In this document: positions 18,626 to 27,264 of the stretch, piece by piece
Position numbering within the stretch: the first letter of the stretch is position 1
Layout: each line of letters opens with the position of its first letter
Assembly (NCBI RefSeq): GCF_020682705.1
Contig: NZ_JAGTTN010000009.1
Location: 1 to 64,000, forward strand
Direction: 5' to 3'
DNA from: Microbacterium allomyrinae
GTDB lineage: Bacteria > Actinomycetota > Actinomycetes > Actinomycetales > Microbacteriaceae
Length of the DNA: 64,000 nt
The notes under the pieces: model-generated
The model's input: only the letters and a program-made list of their open reading frames with translations
Told to the model about the DNA's origin: nothing
Databases searched by the model: none
Position numbers and translations under genes: made by a program

Positions 18626-19962
18626 GCCGGAGACGGACGGCCGGTGTCGGGAAGTCCCGTCATCAGTTCGTAGATTCGACCCGTGGTCGCCTCGACGTCC
18701 TGATCGATCGGCATGTTCGCGCCGATGAACAGCTGGCCCCGGTACATGATGCCCGCCGCGGCGAGATCATCTCGTCCGAGACTGGCCGGGAAGGGCGCCA
18801 TGTCGAGGATCTCGGCACCGCAGAAGTAGCGCGGTCGCGACACCCACGGCAGGAGCGTGCTGTAGCCGATCGGGCGGCCGGGCACCGGAGGATACGGCTT
18901 GCTGTCGTCGCGCTCCTCGACCTGCCGGTGGACCGACTCGATCGTCTTCGTGAAATCGGCGTCGGCATCACCGAACACCTCCATGTCGCGCACATGGTTG
19001 CGCACGCCCCGTTCGGCGGTGCTGTGGAACGAGACGGGGAAACGCAGTCGCACGACGCGGTCCTCTCCGTCCCAGGCGCCGATGATCGCCGCCACCTGAA
19101 GGTCGCTGAGGGTGGCTCCGAGATCGCGGGCGCGGCGGCCGGCGGCGCCGGCATCCATCTTCCGATATGCGGAATGACGCGGCGGAAGCGCCTGCTCGCG
19201 GGCACGCTCCCCGCCGCGGCCATAGCGCAGCGGAAGCGTCAGCCGGGCAGCCACCCGGCGAACACGGCGCAGGAACGGCTTGGCGCGATAGGCGCTCCAT
19301 GCCGCGCGCGGCGAACCGGCGCCTCGCCACCACTGCGCGATCGCGAGGATCGGGAGCTGCCAGCCGCGCGCGGGTCGGACTCCGGCGAACGGGTCGACGG
19401 GCGAGCCGGTCTCGGCGTCGGCCGAGGGCTGGCTCGTGGACGAGAAGAGACGCATGCCCGACAATCCGTCCATGCTCGCGTGATGCATCGTGATCCCGAC
19501 GGTGACCGCACCGTTGGTGAGCTCGGTGATCCGCACCCGCCACAGCGGGTGACGCAGCGGCATGACCACGTCGTCGACGCCGGAGAGCTTGCGCAGATCC
19601 GCGGTCTCGAAATCGAGGACCTCGTCCCAGAAGACGAGGTGGCGATCGAGGTCGAAACGATCATCCGGCACCCACGCCGGAGGCGTGAGACCCAGGAAGG
19701 AGCGCTGTAGCCGCACGCGGAACGCCGGATGGCTGGCCATCGTGGCGTCGACGTACCGCCTGATGCGCTCGCGGTCCAGTGCGCCGTCGGAATCGCGCAG
19801 GGCATCTCCGGCGACGACGAACAGACCGGGCGTGTGCATGTTCTCGAACGAGATGTGGTTCGAGACATAGCCTTCCTCCCAGATCTGCATGAACTCCGCA
19901 TGCACGCGTGAGGGACGGGTCGTTCCGCGGGTGGCGGCGGTTGCGGTCGGGGCTGCGGTCAT
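18622..19962 (-). CDS. WS/DGAT-like (condensation-fold) acyltransferase
   Basis: 446 residues from the ATG at 19962, behind AGGAG. The active-site motif HHASMDG (His160-161, Asp165) is the HHxxxDG signature shared by wax ester synthase/DGAT, PapA and NRPS condensation enzymes. The overall layout (N-terminal substrate half, FRVRLQRSFLG, then a C-terminal half with FPVSFHS) is closest to the WS/DGAT group. In this operon the acyl donor is probably an acyl-ACP made by the two FAALs and the ACP, and the acceptor may be a sugar or glycolipid. It lies between the PPTase gene (10-base gap) and a GT2 gene (overlap). Confidence 0.82.
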   Translation of the reverse strand: MTAAPTATAATRGTTRPSRVHAEFMQIWEEGYVSNHISFENMHTPGLFVVAGDALRDSDGALDRERIRRYVDATMASHPAFRVRLQRSFLGLTPPAWVPDDRFDLDRHLVFWDEVLDFETADLRKLSGVDDVVMPLRHPLWRVRITELTNGAVTVGITMHHASMDGLSGMRLFSSTSQPSADAETGSPVDPFAGVRPARGWQLPILAIAQWWRGAGSPRAAWSAYRAKPFLRRVRRVAARLTLPLRYGRGGERAREQALPPRHSAYRKMDAGAAGRRARDLGATLSDLQVAAIIGAWDGEDRVVRLRFPVSFHSTAERGVRNHVRDMEVFGDADADFTKTIESVHRQVEERDDSKPYPPVPGRPIGYSTLLPWVSRPRYFCGAEILDMAPFPASLGRDDLAAAGIMYRGQLFIGANMPIDQDVEATTGRIYELMTGLPDTGRPSPA

Positions 19963-19972
19963 TGCTGCTCCT

Positions 19973-20623
19973 TCATCGGGCGGGGCGAACCGACAGGACG
20001 GGGGACGGCTCGGCGTCGTGCCGAGCGGTGAAGACATCGAGAGCCCGGACCTCGACCGACGTACCGGTCGCCACCGCGATGTGCGCGCTCGCGCGCACAT
20101 CGGGCGGCAGCGGCGCGGGCTCGATGGCGAACGTGCGGAAGTCGTCGGCGAGGCCGCGCCCGGTCGCCTTGACCGCCGCCTCCTTCGCGGTCCAGAGTGC
20201 AACCGCGTGACGTCGGCGCTCTGCGGGAGCCATCGCCGACAGGCGCGCATGCTCTGCCGGTGCGCACATGCGACGCAGCAGGGGCCCCGCCGTGAACGCC
20301 CGGTACGGCGCGACTTCGATGTCTGCGCCGATCCCCGGTCCTGCGGCCACGGCGATCAGCACGCCCCGGTCGCTGTGCGAGATGCTGAAGTCCGCATCGG
20401 GAGCGCCGATGAACCTCGGCTTGCTCCAGGCGCCGTCGCGCTCGATGCCCTGCCATCGGAACAGGTCGTAGCGGGCGACCAGCTCCTCGAGCCATTCGCG
20501 CGCGACGCGCGACGGGTCGGAGCGGGCGTCCTCTGCCCACCCGAACCGCCAGTGCACATCGCGACCGGCGAGCCGGACGGTGCCGCCGGCCTCCACGGCG
20601 CCGGCCGGCGCCGTCACGGTCAC
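19973..20623 (-). CDS. Sfp-type 4'-phosphopantetheinyl transferase
   Basis: 216 residues from the GTG at 20623, which overlaps the ACP stop codon (GTGA). It transfers phosphopantetheine from CoA to a carrier-protein serine. Motifs: FSISHSDRG, GIGADIEVAPY (Asp101 and Glu103, magnesium binding) and WTAKEAAVKATGRGL (Glu148, Lys152). Translational coupling to the ACP leaves little doubt about its substrate. Confidence 0.93.
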   Translation of the reverse strand: MTVTAPAGAVEAGGTVRLAGRDVHWRFGWAEDARSDPSRVAREWLEELVARYDLFRWQGIERDGAWSKPRFIGAPDADFSISHSDRGVLIAVAAGPGIGADIEVAPYRAFTAGPLLRRMCAPAEHARLSAMAPAERRRHAVALWTAKEAAVKATGRGLADDFRTFAIEPAPLPPDVRASAHIAVATGTSVEVRALDVFTARHDAEPSPVLSVRPAR

Positions 20624-20904
20624 GATGCCGGGATGCGTGCGCTCAGCCCGTCGGCGAGCTCGCGCAGCGACGCGAAGTCCGCGAGGAACGTCGGGTCGAT
20701 GGCGAGGCCGTAGGCGTCTTCGATGTCGCCGCACAGCGTCAGTGAGTAGATCGAGTCGAGCCCGAGCTCGGCCAGCGGCGTGTCGAGGGTGATCGCCGCC
20801 GCGTCGACCTGGTCGTAGAAGGTGATGCGGTCTACGAGCCATTGGGCGAGCGGCGACTCGGCCGTGGCGGCGGCGGACTGAGGGGTGATGGATGCTTCGG
20901 TCAT
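20620..20904 (-). CDS. stand-alone acyl carrier protein
   Basis: 94 residues, a single carrier domain with the phosphopantetheine site Ser51 in LGLDSIYSL. It is not the fatty-acid-synthase ACP: it sits with its own PPTase, downstream of two FAALs. Its role is to hold the acyl chain that the FAALs activate. There is no NRPS or PKS module in the operon. Confidence 0.93.
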   Translation of the reverse strand: MTEASITPQSAAATAESPLAQWLVDRITFYDQVDAAAITLDTPLAELGLDSIYSLTLCGDIEDAYGLAIDPTFLADFASLRELADGLSARIPAS

Positions 20905-20933
20905 GGCGTCTCCGGTGGGTGGTGTTTTCGGGA

Positions 20934-22646
20934 TCAGCGGGCGCCGAAGCCGCTGGCGTGCAGGAACGGCACGCTGTCGGCCTCGACGAGGCTGCGTGTG
21001 GGTTTGCGACGGACCTTGCCCGTCGCCGTGCGCGGCACCGAGCCCGGCGCGACGAGTCCGACCGCGACGCTCGGCAACGAGAATCGCCGGACCAGTTCCG
21101 CACCGACCAGTGCGAGCAGCTGTTCATGGTCGTGATCATCGGGCAGCTCGCTGGTGTCGTACTCGACGATGATCCCGACGGGCGCGGGGTGATCGTCGAG
21201 TTCGAAGGCGGCGGCGATGCCCAGTGCCGGCGACAGCGCGCTCGCCGCGGCCTCGATGTCTTGCGGATAGACGTTGCGGCCCCGCAGGATGATGAGCTCT
21301 TTCAGGCGCCCGGTGATGTAGAGCTCGCCGTCGAGGACGACACCGAGGTCGCCGCTGCGCATGTAGGACCGGTCATCTCCCGGCAGCCGGTGACCGAAGG
21401 TCTCGGCGGTCGCGTCGGGGCGGCGGAAGTAGCCGGGCGAGACCATGGGCGAAGAGATCCAGATCTCGCCCACCGTGCCGTCCGCGACGGGTTCCCCTGC
21501 TTCGGCGTCGACGATGCGGATCGTCGTGCTCGACGGCGGCCTGCCGTTGGAGATCACCCGGGTGGCGGAGTCGTCGTCGCTGGGCACGAGCTGGCCCTGT
21601 TCGAGACGGTCCGCGTCGACGCGACGAACGACGAACCCGGTGCCGATCGGCTTGCACGAGACCAGCATGGCCTCGGTCATGCCGAGGGCGGGGGCGATCG
21701 TGGTGGGGTCCAGGCCCGCCGGCGCGAATCGCTCGATGAACGCGGCGACCGTCTCCGGCCGCACCGGCTCGCTCCCCGAGATGAGCGTCGTGAGGCTCGA
21801 GAGGTCGAGTTCGGCGACCCGCTCGTCGGTGGCGAACTGCACGCACAGCGCGTACGCGAAGTTTCCCGCGACGCTGACCGTGCCGCGGTAGAGGCTGATG
21901 AGCTGCAGCCACGAGAGGGGACGCCGCTGGAACAGCTCGGTCGTCGTGATCACGGTGCGCGCGCCACTCGCGACCGGCACGATGACCTGCAGCAGCAGCC
22001 CCATGGCGTGGTGCAGAGGCGCCCATCCGACGACGGTCGACTCGGGACCGATCCCGAACAGCTCGTCGCAGCCCTCCACCGTCGCCAGCAGCCCGGAGTG
22101 CGTGCCGATGACCCCCTTCGGGTCGCCCGTGGACCCCGACGTGAAGAACAGTACAGCGGTGGTTTCGCCGTCGATCTGCGGTGCCGACCAGGCGCCGGCC
22201 GACCCGCTCGCGAGGAGGTCTTCGAGCAGCACCACCGGCGCGGGCAGCTCGGTTCCGGACTCGTCGAGGACGGCGCGCATGGCCGCATCGGTGATGATGA
22301 CCGTGGCATCCGATCCGCGGGAGATTCCTGCGACGCGCGACGCGAGAGCAGAGGCGTCTCCGTACCCGCCGGTGGGCGCGGGGACGAAGGTGAGTCCCGC
22401 GAACAGGATGCCGAAGAGCGCGTCGGCCCACGCGAGGCCGGGACTGAGCGCGACGACCGCGCGGTCACCGACCGCGTAGCCTCCGGCGCTCAGCGCATCG
22501 GCGATCGTGCGGGCGTGCCGATCCAGCTCCGCGTAGCCGCGGAACTGGCTCTCGGGAACGGTCAGGTGGTATGTGACCCCGCGATCGTCGCCGTGGACAG
22601 CCGCGGTGCGCTGCAGTGCTTCGATCAGGGTAAGGGGTGAGGACAA
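20934..22646 (-). CDS. fatty acyl-AMP ligase (FAAL), copy 1
   Basis: 570 residues, starting at TTG 22646 (no better start in frame; ribosome site weak). An adenylate-forming ligase: P-loop FFTSGSTGDPKGV, PLHHAMGLLLQ, SGSEPVRPET and the C-terminal ITGRLKELIILRGRNVYPQDIE block characteristic of FAALs, which release acyl-adenylate to an ACP rather than to CoA. The terminal catalytic lysine lies in PRTATGKVRRKPTR. It follows a paralogue by 54 bases and precedes the ACP by 29. Confidence 0.92.
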   Translation of the reverse strand: MSSPLTLIEALQRTAAVHGDDRGVTYHLTVPESQFRGYAELDRHARTIADALSAGGYAVGDRAVVALSPGLAWADALFGILFAGLTFVPAPTGGYGDASALASRVAGISRGSDATVIITDAAMRAVLDESGTELPAPVVLLEDLLASGSAGAWSAPQIDGETTAVLFFTSGSTGDPKGVIGTHSGLLATVEGCDELFGIGPESTVVGWAPLHHAMGLLLQVIVPVASGARTVITTTELFQRRPLSWLQLISLYRGTVSVAGNFAYALCVQFATDERVAELDLSSLTTLISGSEPVRPETVAAFIERFAPAGLDPTTIAPALGMTEAMLVSCKPIGTGFVVRRVDADRLEQGQLVPSDDDSATRVISNGRPPSSTTIRIVDAEAGEPVADGTVGEIWISSPMVSPGYFRRPDATAETFGHRLPGDDRSYMRSGDLGVVLDGELYITGRLKELIILRGRNVYPQDIEAAASALSPALGIAAAFELDDHPAPVGIIVEYDTSELPDDHDHEQLLALVGAELVRRFSLPSVAVGLVAPGSVPRTATGKVRRKPTRSLVEADSVPFLHASGFGAR

Positions 22647-22700
22647 AGCGGAGAACCCCCAAGGTTCGATGTCGTGTGCGGATGAGTCCGCGGATCGGAG

Positions 22701-24431
22701 TCAGACGGAGAGTGTCGCGGATCGATATCCGGACGAGTGGAGGGTGACGATCGCCCCCTGCTCGAGCTGCGCGCGCGTCGGTCCGCGGCGGACCTTGCCG
22801 GTGGCCGTGCGGGGGAGCGATCCCTGAGCGACGAGGGCGACGGCGATCGACGGCAGCGAGATTCGCGTGACGAGCTCGGCGCGGATCCGATCGGCCAGTG
22901 CGTCGACGTCCTCGCCGCTCTCGCCGAGCGCCTCCTCGTCGATCTCGAGAACGACCCCCACCGCCGACGGGTGATTCGCCAGCTCGAATGCGGCGCCGAT
23001 GCCGACTGCGGGGGAGAGCGGCCGCGCGGCCGCCTCGATGTCCTGCGGGTAGAGGTTGCGCCCGCGGACGATGATCATCTCTTTGAGACGACCGGTGACG
23101 TAGAGCTGACCGTCGAGGACGGCGGCGAGGTCGCCGGTGCGCATGAACGAGCCGGCGATGGCGGGCAGGGTGTGCCCGAAGGTCTCGGCGGTCGCGTCGG
23201 GGCGGCGGAAGTACCCGGGCGAGACCATGGGCGACGACACCCAGATCTCACCGACCGTGCCGTCCGGGACGGGCTCGAAGGTGTCTGGATCCACGATCAC
23301 CACGGTCGTGTCGTCGCTCGGGCGTCCGCACGAGACCCACTCCACGCTCCCGTCGCCGGTGGAAGGCTCGAGGCTGCCCGTCTCGAGGGCCGCGGCGTCG
23401 AAGCGCCGGATCACCAGGTCATCTTCGGGGAACTTGCCCGAGATGAGGTTCGCCTCGGTCATCCCCATGACGGGGGCGATCACGCTCTCCGTGATGCCCG
23501 TCGACGCGAAGCGCTCGAGGAACGCGTTCAGCGTCTCGGGGCGCACCGGCTCGCTGCCCGAGAACATCGCGGTGAGACTCGACAGATCGAGCTCGGCGAT
23601 CTGCTCGTCCGTGGCCAGCTGCGTGCACAGCGCGAAGGCGAAGTTTCCGGCCGCGGTCATCGTGCCGCGGTGCTTGCTGATGAGCTGGAGCCAGAAGACG
23701 GGGCGGCGCTGGAACTGCTCGGTCGAGGTCACCACGGCTTTCGCGCCGTTGACGGCCGGGATGATGACTTGCAGCAGCAGCCCCATGATGTGATGCATCG
23801 GCGACCACCCGACGAGCACCGCACTCGGGTTGCTGCCGAAGAGCACGCCCGAGGCGTTCGCGGTGCCGATCACCGTGCCGTGCGTCGCGATGACGCCCTT
23901 CGGGTCGCCGGTGGATCCCGATGTGAAGAGAAGATACGCGATCGAGTCCACGTCGATCGCGGGAGGGCTCCACGCCTCGGCGTCGCCCTCGGCCAGCAGA
24001 TCCTCGAGCAGGACGACGGGGATGTCGAGGCCCGGCAGCCCGCCGCCGAGCCGCTCGAGCACACCGGCATCGGTGATGAACAGGGAGGCCTCCGCCGAGC
24101 GCGCGATCGCCGCCACACGGTCGCCGAGCTGCGGGCCGGTGCCGTACCCCGCCACCGGTGCCGGGACGAACGCGAGCCCCGCGTACAGCGTGCCGAAGGC
24201 GGCATCCGCCCAGTCCAGCCCCGCCGTCAGGCCGATCGCGGCGAAGTCGCCGGGGCCGAAGCCGCGTCGGACAAGGGCGTCTGCGATCGCGCGAGCGCGA
24301 AGGTCGAGGTCGGCGTAGCCGCGATAGCGCGACTCGTCGGGCGAGTCGTAGTAGGTGATTCCATTCTCATCGCCGAGGGTCGCCGCGCTGTTGCGGAGCC
24401 CATCGACGAGCGTGGTGCGGTCAGCGAACAT
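22701..24431 (-). CDS. fatty acyl-AMP ligase (FAAL), copy 2
   Basis: 576 residues from the ATG at 24431, behind AGAGGAAT; the longer frame upstream only reads out of phase through the GT2 gene. Same architecture as copy 1: LFTSGSTGDPKGV, PMHHIMGLLLQ, SGSEPVRPET, VTGRLKEMIIVRGRNLYPQDIE and the conserved SSPMVSPGYFRRPDATAETF stretch that is identical in both. The two are tandem paralogues. Different acyl-chain preferences or a dosage role are possible. Confidence 0.92.
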   Translation of the reverse strand: MFADRTTLVDGLRNSAATLGDENGITYYDSPDESRYRGYADLDLRARAIADALVRRGFGPGDFAAIGLTAGLDWADAAFGTLYAGLAFVPAPVAGYGTGPQLGDRVAAIARSAEASLFITDAGVLERLGGGLPGLDIPVVLLEDLLAEGDAEAWSPPAIDVDSIAYLLFTSGSTGDPKGVIATHGTVIGTANASGVLFGSNPSAVLVGWSPMHHIMGLLLQVIIPAVNGAKAVVTSTEQFQRRPVFWLQLISKHRGTMTAAGNFAFALCTQLATDEQIAELDLSSLTAMFSGSEPVRPETLNAFLERFASTGITESVIAPVMGMTEANLISGKFPEDDLVIRRFDAAALETGSLEPSTGDGSVEWVSCGRPSDDTTVVIVDPDTFEPVPDGTVGEIWVSSPMVSPGYFRRPDATAETFGHTLPAIAGSFMRTGDLAAVLDGQLYVTGRLKEMIIVRGRNLYPQDIEAAARPLSPAVGIGAAFELANHPSAVGVVLEIDEEALGESGEDVDALADRIRAELVTRISLPSIAVALVAQGSLPRTATGKVRRGPTRAQLEQGAIVTLHSSGYRSATLSV

Positions 24432-24433
24432 CT

Positions 24434-25435
24434 TTATTCCTCTGATCGGGTCGCGGTGGCGACAGTGCGGATCGGAGCTCCCATCGGCTCCGAAGCGGTG
24501 GGGCCGGATGCCTGATCCGACGGGAAGAGGGCGGCGCGCGCGCGGGGGTAGCCGTCGCGCCAGTCGCGGCGGCGTCGCCACACGGTCGCCCAGGTGGCGC
24601 TGCGCGAGCGCAGCAGCGCGCCCGCCTGCAGGAGCGCGATTCCGAGGCGGCGCCGCATCGGCGACCACGAGGTGTGCAGGACGGTGGCTTTGCCGGCCAT
24701 CACCATGCTCATCTTCAGCCCGCTCGACGACGTGGAGCCGCCGACGGCATGGACGATGGTCGCATCGGGCACGATCACCGGGCGCAGACCCATCTCGCGG
24801 GCGCGGCGGGAGAAGTCGGCGTCTTCTCCGTAGAGGAAGAAGCGCTCATCCATGCCGCCGAGCGCTTCCCACGACTCCCGCGCGGTCAGCAGCAGGCAGC
24901 CGGTGATGATCGGCACCTCCCGCACGGTGTCGCGCTGCCATCGGCCGAGCGACTCCGGGTCGAAGACGGCGGAGCTCTTGAAGAGGGTGGACAGACCGGT
25001 CGCGAAGGCGAACAGCGACCACAGCGTCATCTCACCCCAGCACGAGCTCGGGTCGGTCGTCCCGTCGGGACGCAGCGTCCGCCCGCCGTAGAGGCCGAAC
25101 TCGGGACGCGCCCTCGCGAAGCCGACGATCGCGTCGATCGCGCCCGGCAGCGCCTCGGTATCGGGGTTGAGCAGCACGATCGCGGATGCCGTGGTGTTGC
25201 GCACTCCGAGATTGACTCCCGCTGCGAAGCCGATGTTGCCGCCTGCCTCCACGACCGTCACATCGTCGAACGCGGCACGCAGCGCATCCGCGCTTCCATC
25301 GTGCGAGCCGTTGTCGACGACGACGATCTCGAGCGGGATCCGCGTGTTCTCCCGCACGCGGCGCACCGCCGTCACCGTCTCATCCCGCGTGTTGTAGTTC
25401 ACGATCACGATCGCGACGGAGGGGAGGGCGTTCAT
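24434..25435 (-). CDS. family 2 glycosyltransferase (rhamnosyltransferase-like)
   Basis: 333 residues from the ATG at 25435, which overlaps the stop of the acetyltransferase gene. Motifs VAIVIVNYNTRDET, VVVDNGSHDGS, GFAAGVNLGVR, VLLNPDTEAL and DERFFLYGEDADFSRRA match the WbbL-like GT2 subgroup that often adds rhamnose to lipid-linked glycans. The 2-base gap to the FAAL copy 2 gene couples sugar and lipid steps. Sugar identity is an inference. Confidence 0.88.
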   Translation of the reverse strand: MNALPSVAIVIVNYNTRDETVTAVRRVRENTRIPLEIVVVDNGSHDGSADALRAAFDDVTVVEAGGNIGFAAGVNLGVRNTTASAIVLLNPDTEALPGAIDAIVGFARARPEFGLYGGRTLRPDGTTDPSSCWGEMTLWSLFAFATGLSTLFKSSAVFDPESLGRWQRDTVREVPIITGCLLLTARESWEALGGMDERFFLYGEDADFSRRAREMGLRPVIVPDATIVHAVGGSTSSSGLKMSMVMAGKATVLHTSWSPMRRRLGIALLQAGALLRSRSATWATVWRRRRDWRDGYPRARAALFPSDQASGPTASEPMGAPIRTVATATRSEE

Positions 25436-25971
25436 GCGGCCGCCTCTGCAGCGCCCTCGCGCCAGCCGATGACCTTCGCGGGGACGCCGCCGACGATCGC
25501 ATGCGAGGGGACGTCGCGGGTGACGACGGCGCCGGCCGCGATGATGGCCCCGTCGCCGATCGTCACACCGGCGAGAACCACCGTGTTGGCGCCCAGCCAC
25601 ACATCGCTGCCGATCTGAATGTCCTGCTCGACCTTGGGCTGGTCCATGATGAACTCGCCCGCCGCCGTCCCGTAGTTCGATGCCGTGATCGTCACGTTCG
25701 GCGCGAGCAGGCACTTCTCGCCGAAGACGATCCGCCCCGTCGAATTGCCGGCCCAGATGATGCTGCGCTCGCCGATGTGCGTCCCGTCGCCGATCGTGAT
25801 GCGCTCGGCGTTGCGGAACGACACGTTCGGCGCGAAGGTCACATTCGCTCCGCGGTCGAGCTTGCCGACCTGCTGGACGTGGGAGTACGAGGCGAAGTGG
25901 AGAAGTCGGAACACCTGCGCGTACGTGCGCGGGTCGAGAAGGGAGCGTGCGACGCCGCCGATCTTGCTCAT
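25432..25971 (-). CDS. hexapeptide-repeat (left-handed beta-helix) acetyltransferase
   Basis: 179 residues from the ATG at 25971. Repeated [LIV]-G-x-x hexapeptide turns (ITIGDGTHIGERSIIWAG, VTIGDGAIIAAGAVVTRDV) and the C-terminal VGGVPAKVIGWR are typical of WbbJ/LacA-type O-acetyltransferases acting on polysaccharide sugars. ATGA overlaps on both sides tie it to two GT2 genes. Confidence 0.88.
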   Translation of the reverse strand: MSKIGGVARSLLDPRTYAQVFRLLHFASYSHVQQVGKLDRGANVTFAPNVSFRNAERITIGDGTHIGERSIIWAGNSTGRIVFGEKCLLAPNVTITASNYGTAAGEFIMDQPKVEQDIQIGSDVWLGANTVVLAGVTIGDGAIIAAGAVVTRDVPSHAIVGGVPAKVIGWREGAAEAAA

Positions 25972-26954
25972 GCCGTACCCCGTTCCGTCACGGTGTCGGG
26001 GGCGGAGGATGCGAGATCGACCGCGGCGGGCGGGTTCTGGTCCCGGAACACCAGACCGTCGACGCTCAGGTGCCCGGCGCGGCGGTAGCCGTCCTGGAAC
26101 CCGCGGAGATAGGCCCACTGGCCGTGGCGCGCACGGGAATCGCCCAGCCGGCGAGCCAGTCGCACCGCCGCGCGGCGCAGCGCCAGCCGCGTGAGCGCCC
26201 TGCCCTCTCCGCCGGTGGCGGCGACCCATTTGCGCGCCATGGCGCCGATCCCGCGGCCGTAGGCCGAGTTGAGGCGGATGTAGTCGTCGTCCGAGCGAGT
26301 GAACAGGTGGCGGACGACCGCGTCGGGCGCCTGGACGACCGTGGAGCCGGAGTGCAGGACACGGCAGAACGCGTCCAGATCCTCGGCACCGCCGAAGTCC
26401 CGTCCGGCGCCGAGCACGGGGTCGAATCCCCCGAGCTGCCGGAGCAGCGCGGTGCGGAAGGCCATGAGCGCGCCGTGCCCGGCGGCGAGCCCGTCCCGGG
26501 TATCGGAGAGGACACGCGCGGGCGGCGGTTCGGCGTCGGAGGTGTCGCTGTGGTCGCGCAGCCGACCGGTGACCGCGCCGACGGTGGACGCCGCGAACGG
26601 TGCCGTGAGCCGCTCGATCGCGTCGGGCTGCAACTCGCAGTCGTCGTCGGTGAACACGACGATCTCGCGCGTGGTCGCGGCGACGCCGGCGTTGCGGGCG
26701 ATGGAGAGGCCGGGGATGTCGGAGCGCACGTAGCGGATGCCGTCACGATCGGCGACGCGTCGGGTGGCATCGGTGACCGATCCGGAGTCCACGACGATCA
26801 CCTCCACCGTCTCGGGCAGGACGCGCTGCAGAGCATCGAGCGCGCCGGCGAGGAACTCCGGGCGGTCGCGCGTGCAGAGCACGAGCGCGACGCGGTCGCC
26901 GGCAGGCGCTGCAGAGCGGCCGTCTTCCCCCAGTGACGTCCTCACGTCGCTCAT
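25968..26954 (-). CDS. family 2 glycosyltransferase
   Basis: 328 residues from the ATG at 26954; an ATG at 26978 would add eight. GT2 motifs VALVLCTRDRPEFL, VIVVDSGS, GLSIARNAGV, VVFTDDDCEL (DXD-like) and GGFDPVLGAGRDFGGAEDLD. It is the first gene of the long minus-strand operon and faces the divergent Wzz-like gene across a 310-base promoter region. Confidence 0.87.
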   Translation of the reverse strand: MSDVRTSLGEDGRSAAPAGDRVALVLCTRDRPEFLAGALDALQRVLPETVEVIVVDSGSVTDATRRVADRDGIRYVRSDIPGLSIARNAGVAATTREIVVFTDDDCELQPDAIERLTAPFAASTVGAVTGRLRDHSDTSDAEPPPARVLSDTRDGLAAGHGALMAFRTALLRQLGGFDPVLGAGRDFGGAEDLDAFCRVLHSGSTVVQAPDAVVRHLFTRSDDDYIRLNSAYGRGIGAMARKWVAATGGEGRALTRLALRRAAVRLARRLGDSRARHGQWAYLRGFQDGYRRAGHLSVDGLVFRDQNPPAAVDLASSAPDTVTERGTA

Positions 26955-27264
26955 CCCCTTCTGCGCGCGTGCGCGCATTCCCCAAAATGCGACCCTCGGA
27001 CGTCCTCCCCACGACGGCGCCCGAACAGCTCAGGTTACACACTCGCGTGTCGGCCGGTCGATGTGCAAGCCGAGCGGGGACGATGACGAGACTCGTTCCA
27101 TTCCGTTTACACATTCGCAACACCCGCGTGTCACGGTAGGGTCTTGAGATTGGCATCACCTCCGCATCGCTGCGAGGACGAAACTTCGCCCCGGGGCAGC
27201 TATGCGGGTGGAGGTCGTCCTCGATGGGAAGGCGGGGCGGTCACCTGGGGAAATGGGGAAAACC
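26955..27264. promoter_or_regulatory. divergent promoter region of the EPS locus with a 12-bp direct repeat
   Basis: No gene is visible in these 310 bases, which must hold the promoters of both EPS operons. The motif ttacacaytcgc occurs at 27035-27046 and 27107-27118 in the same orientation, 72 bp apart, each followed within a few bases by gcgtgtc. These repeats may bind a regulator. I cannot fix the promoters. Confidence 0.45.

Noticed and set aside
18622..19962. NRPS condensation domain
   Set aside because: The HHxxxDG motif is shared, but length, the absence of adenylation and carrier modules in cis and the neighbours favour a stand-alone WS/DGAT- or PapA-like acyltransferase.
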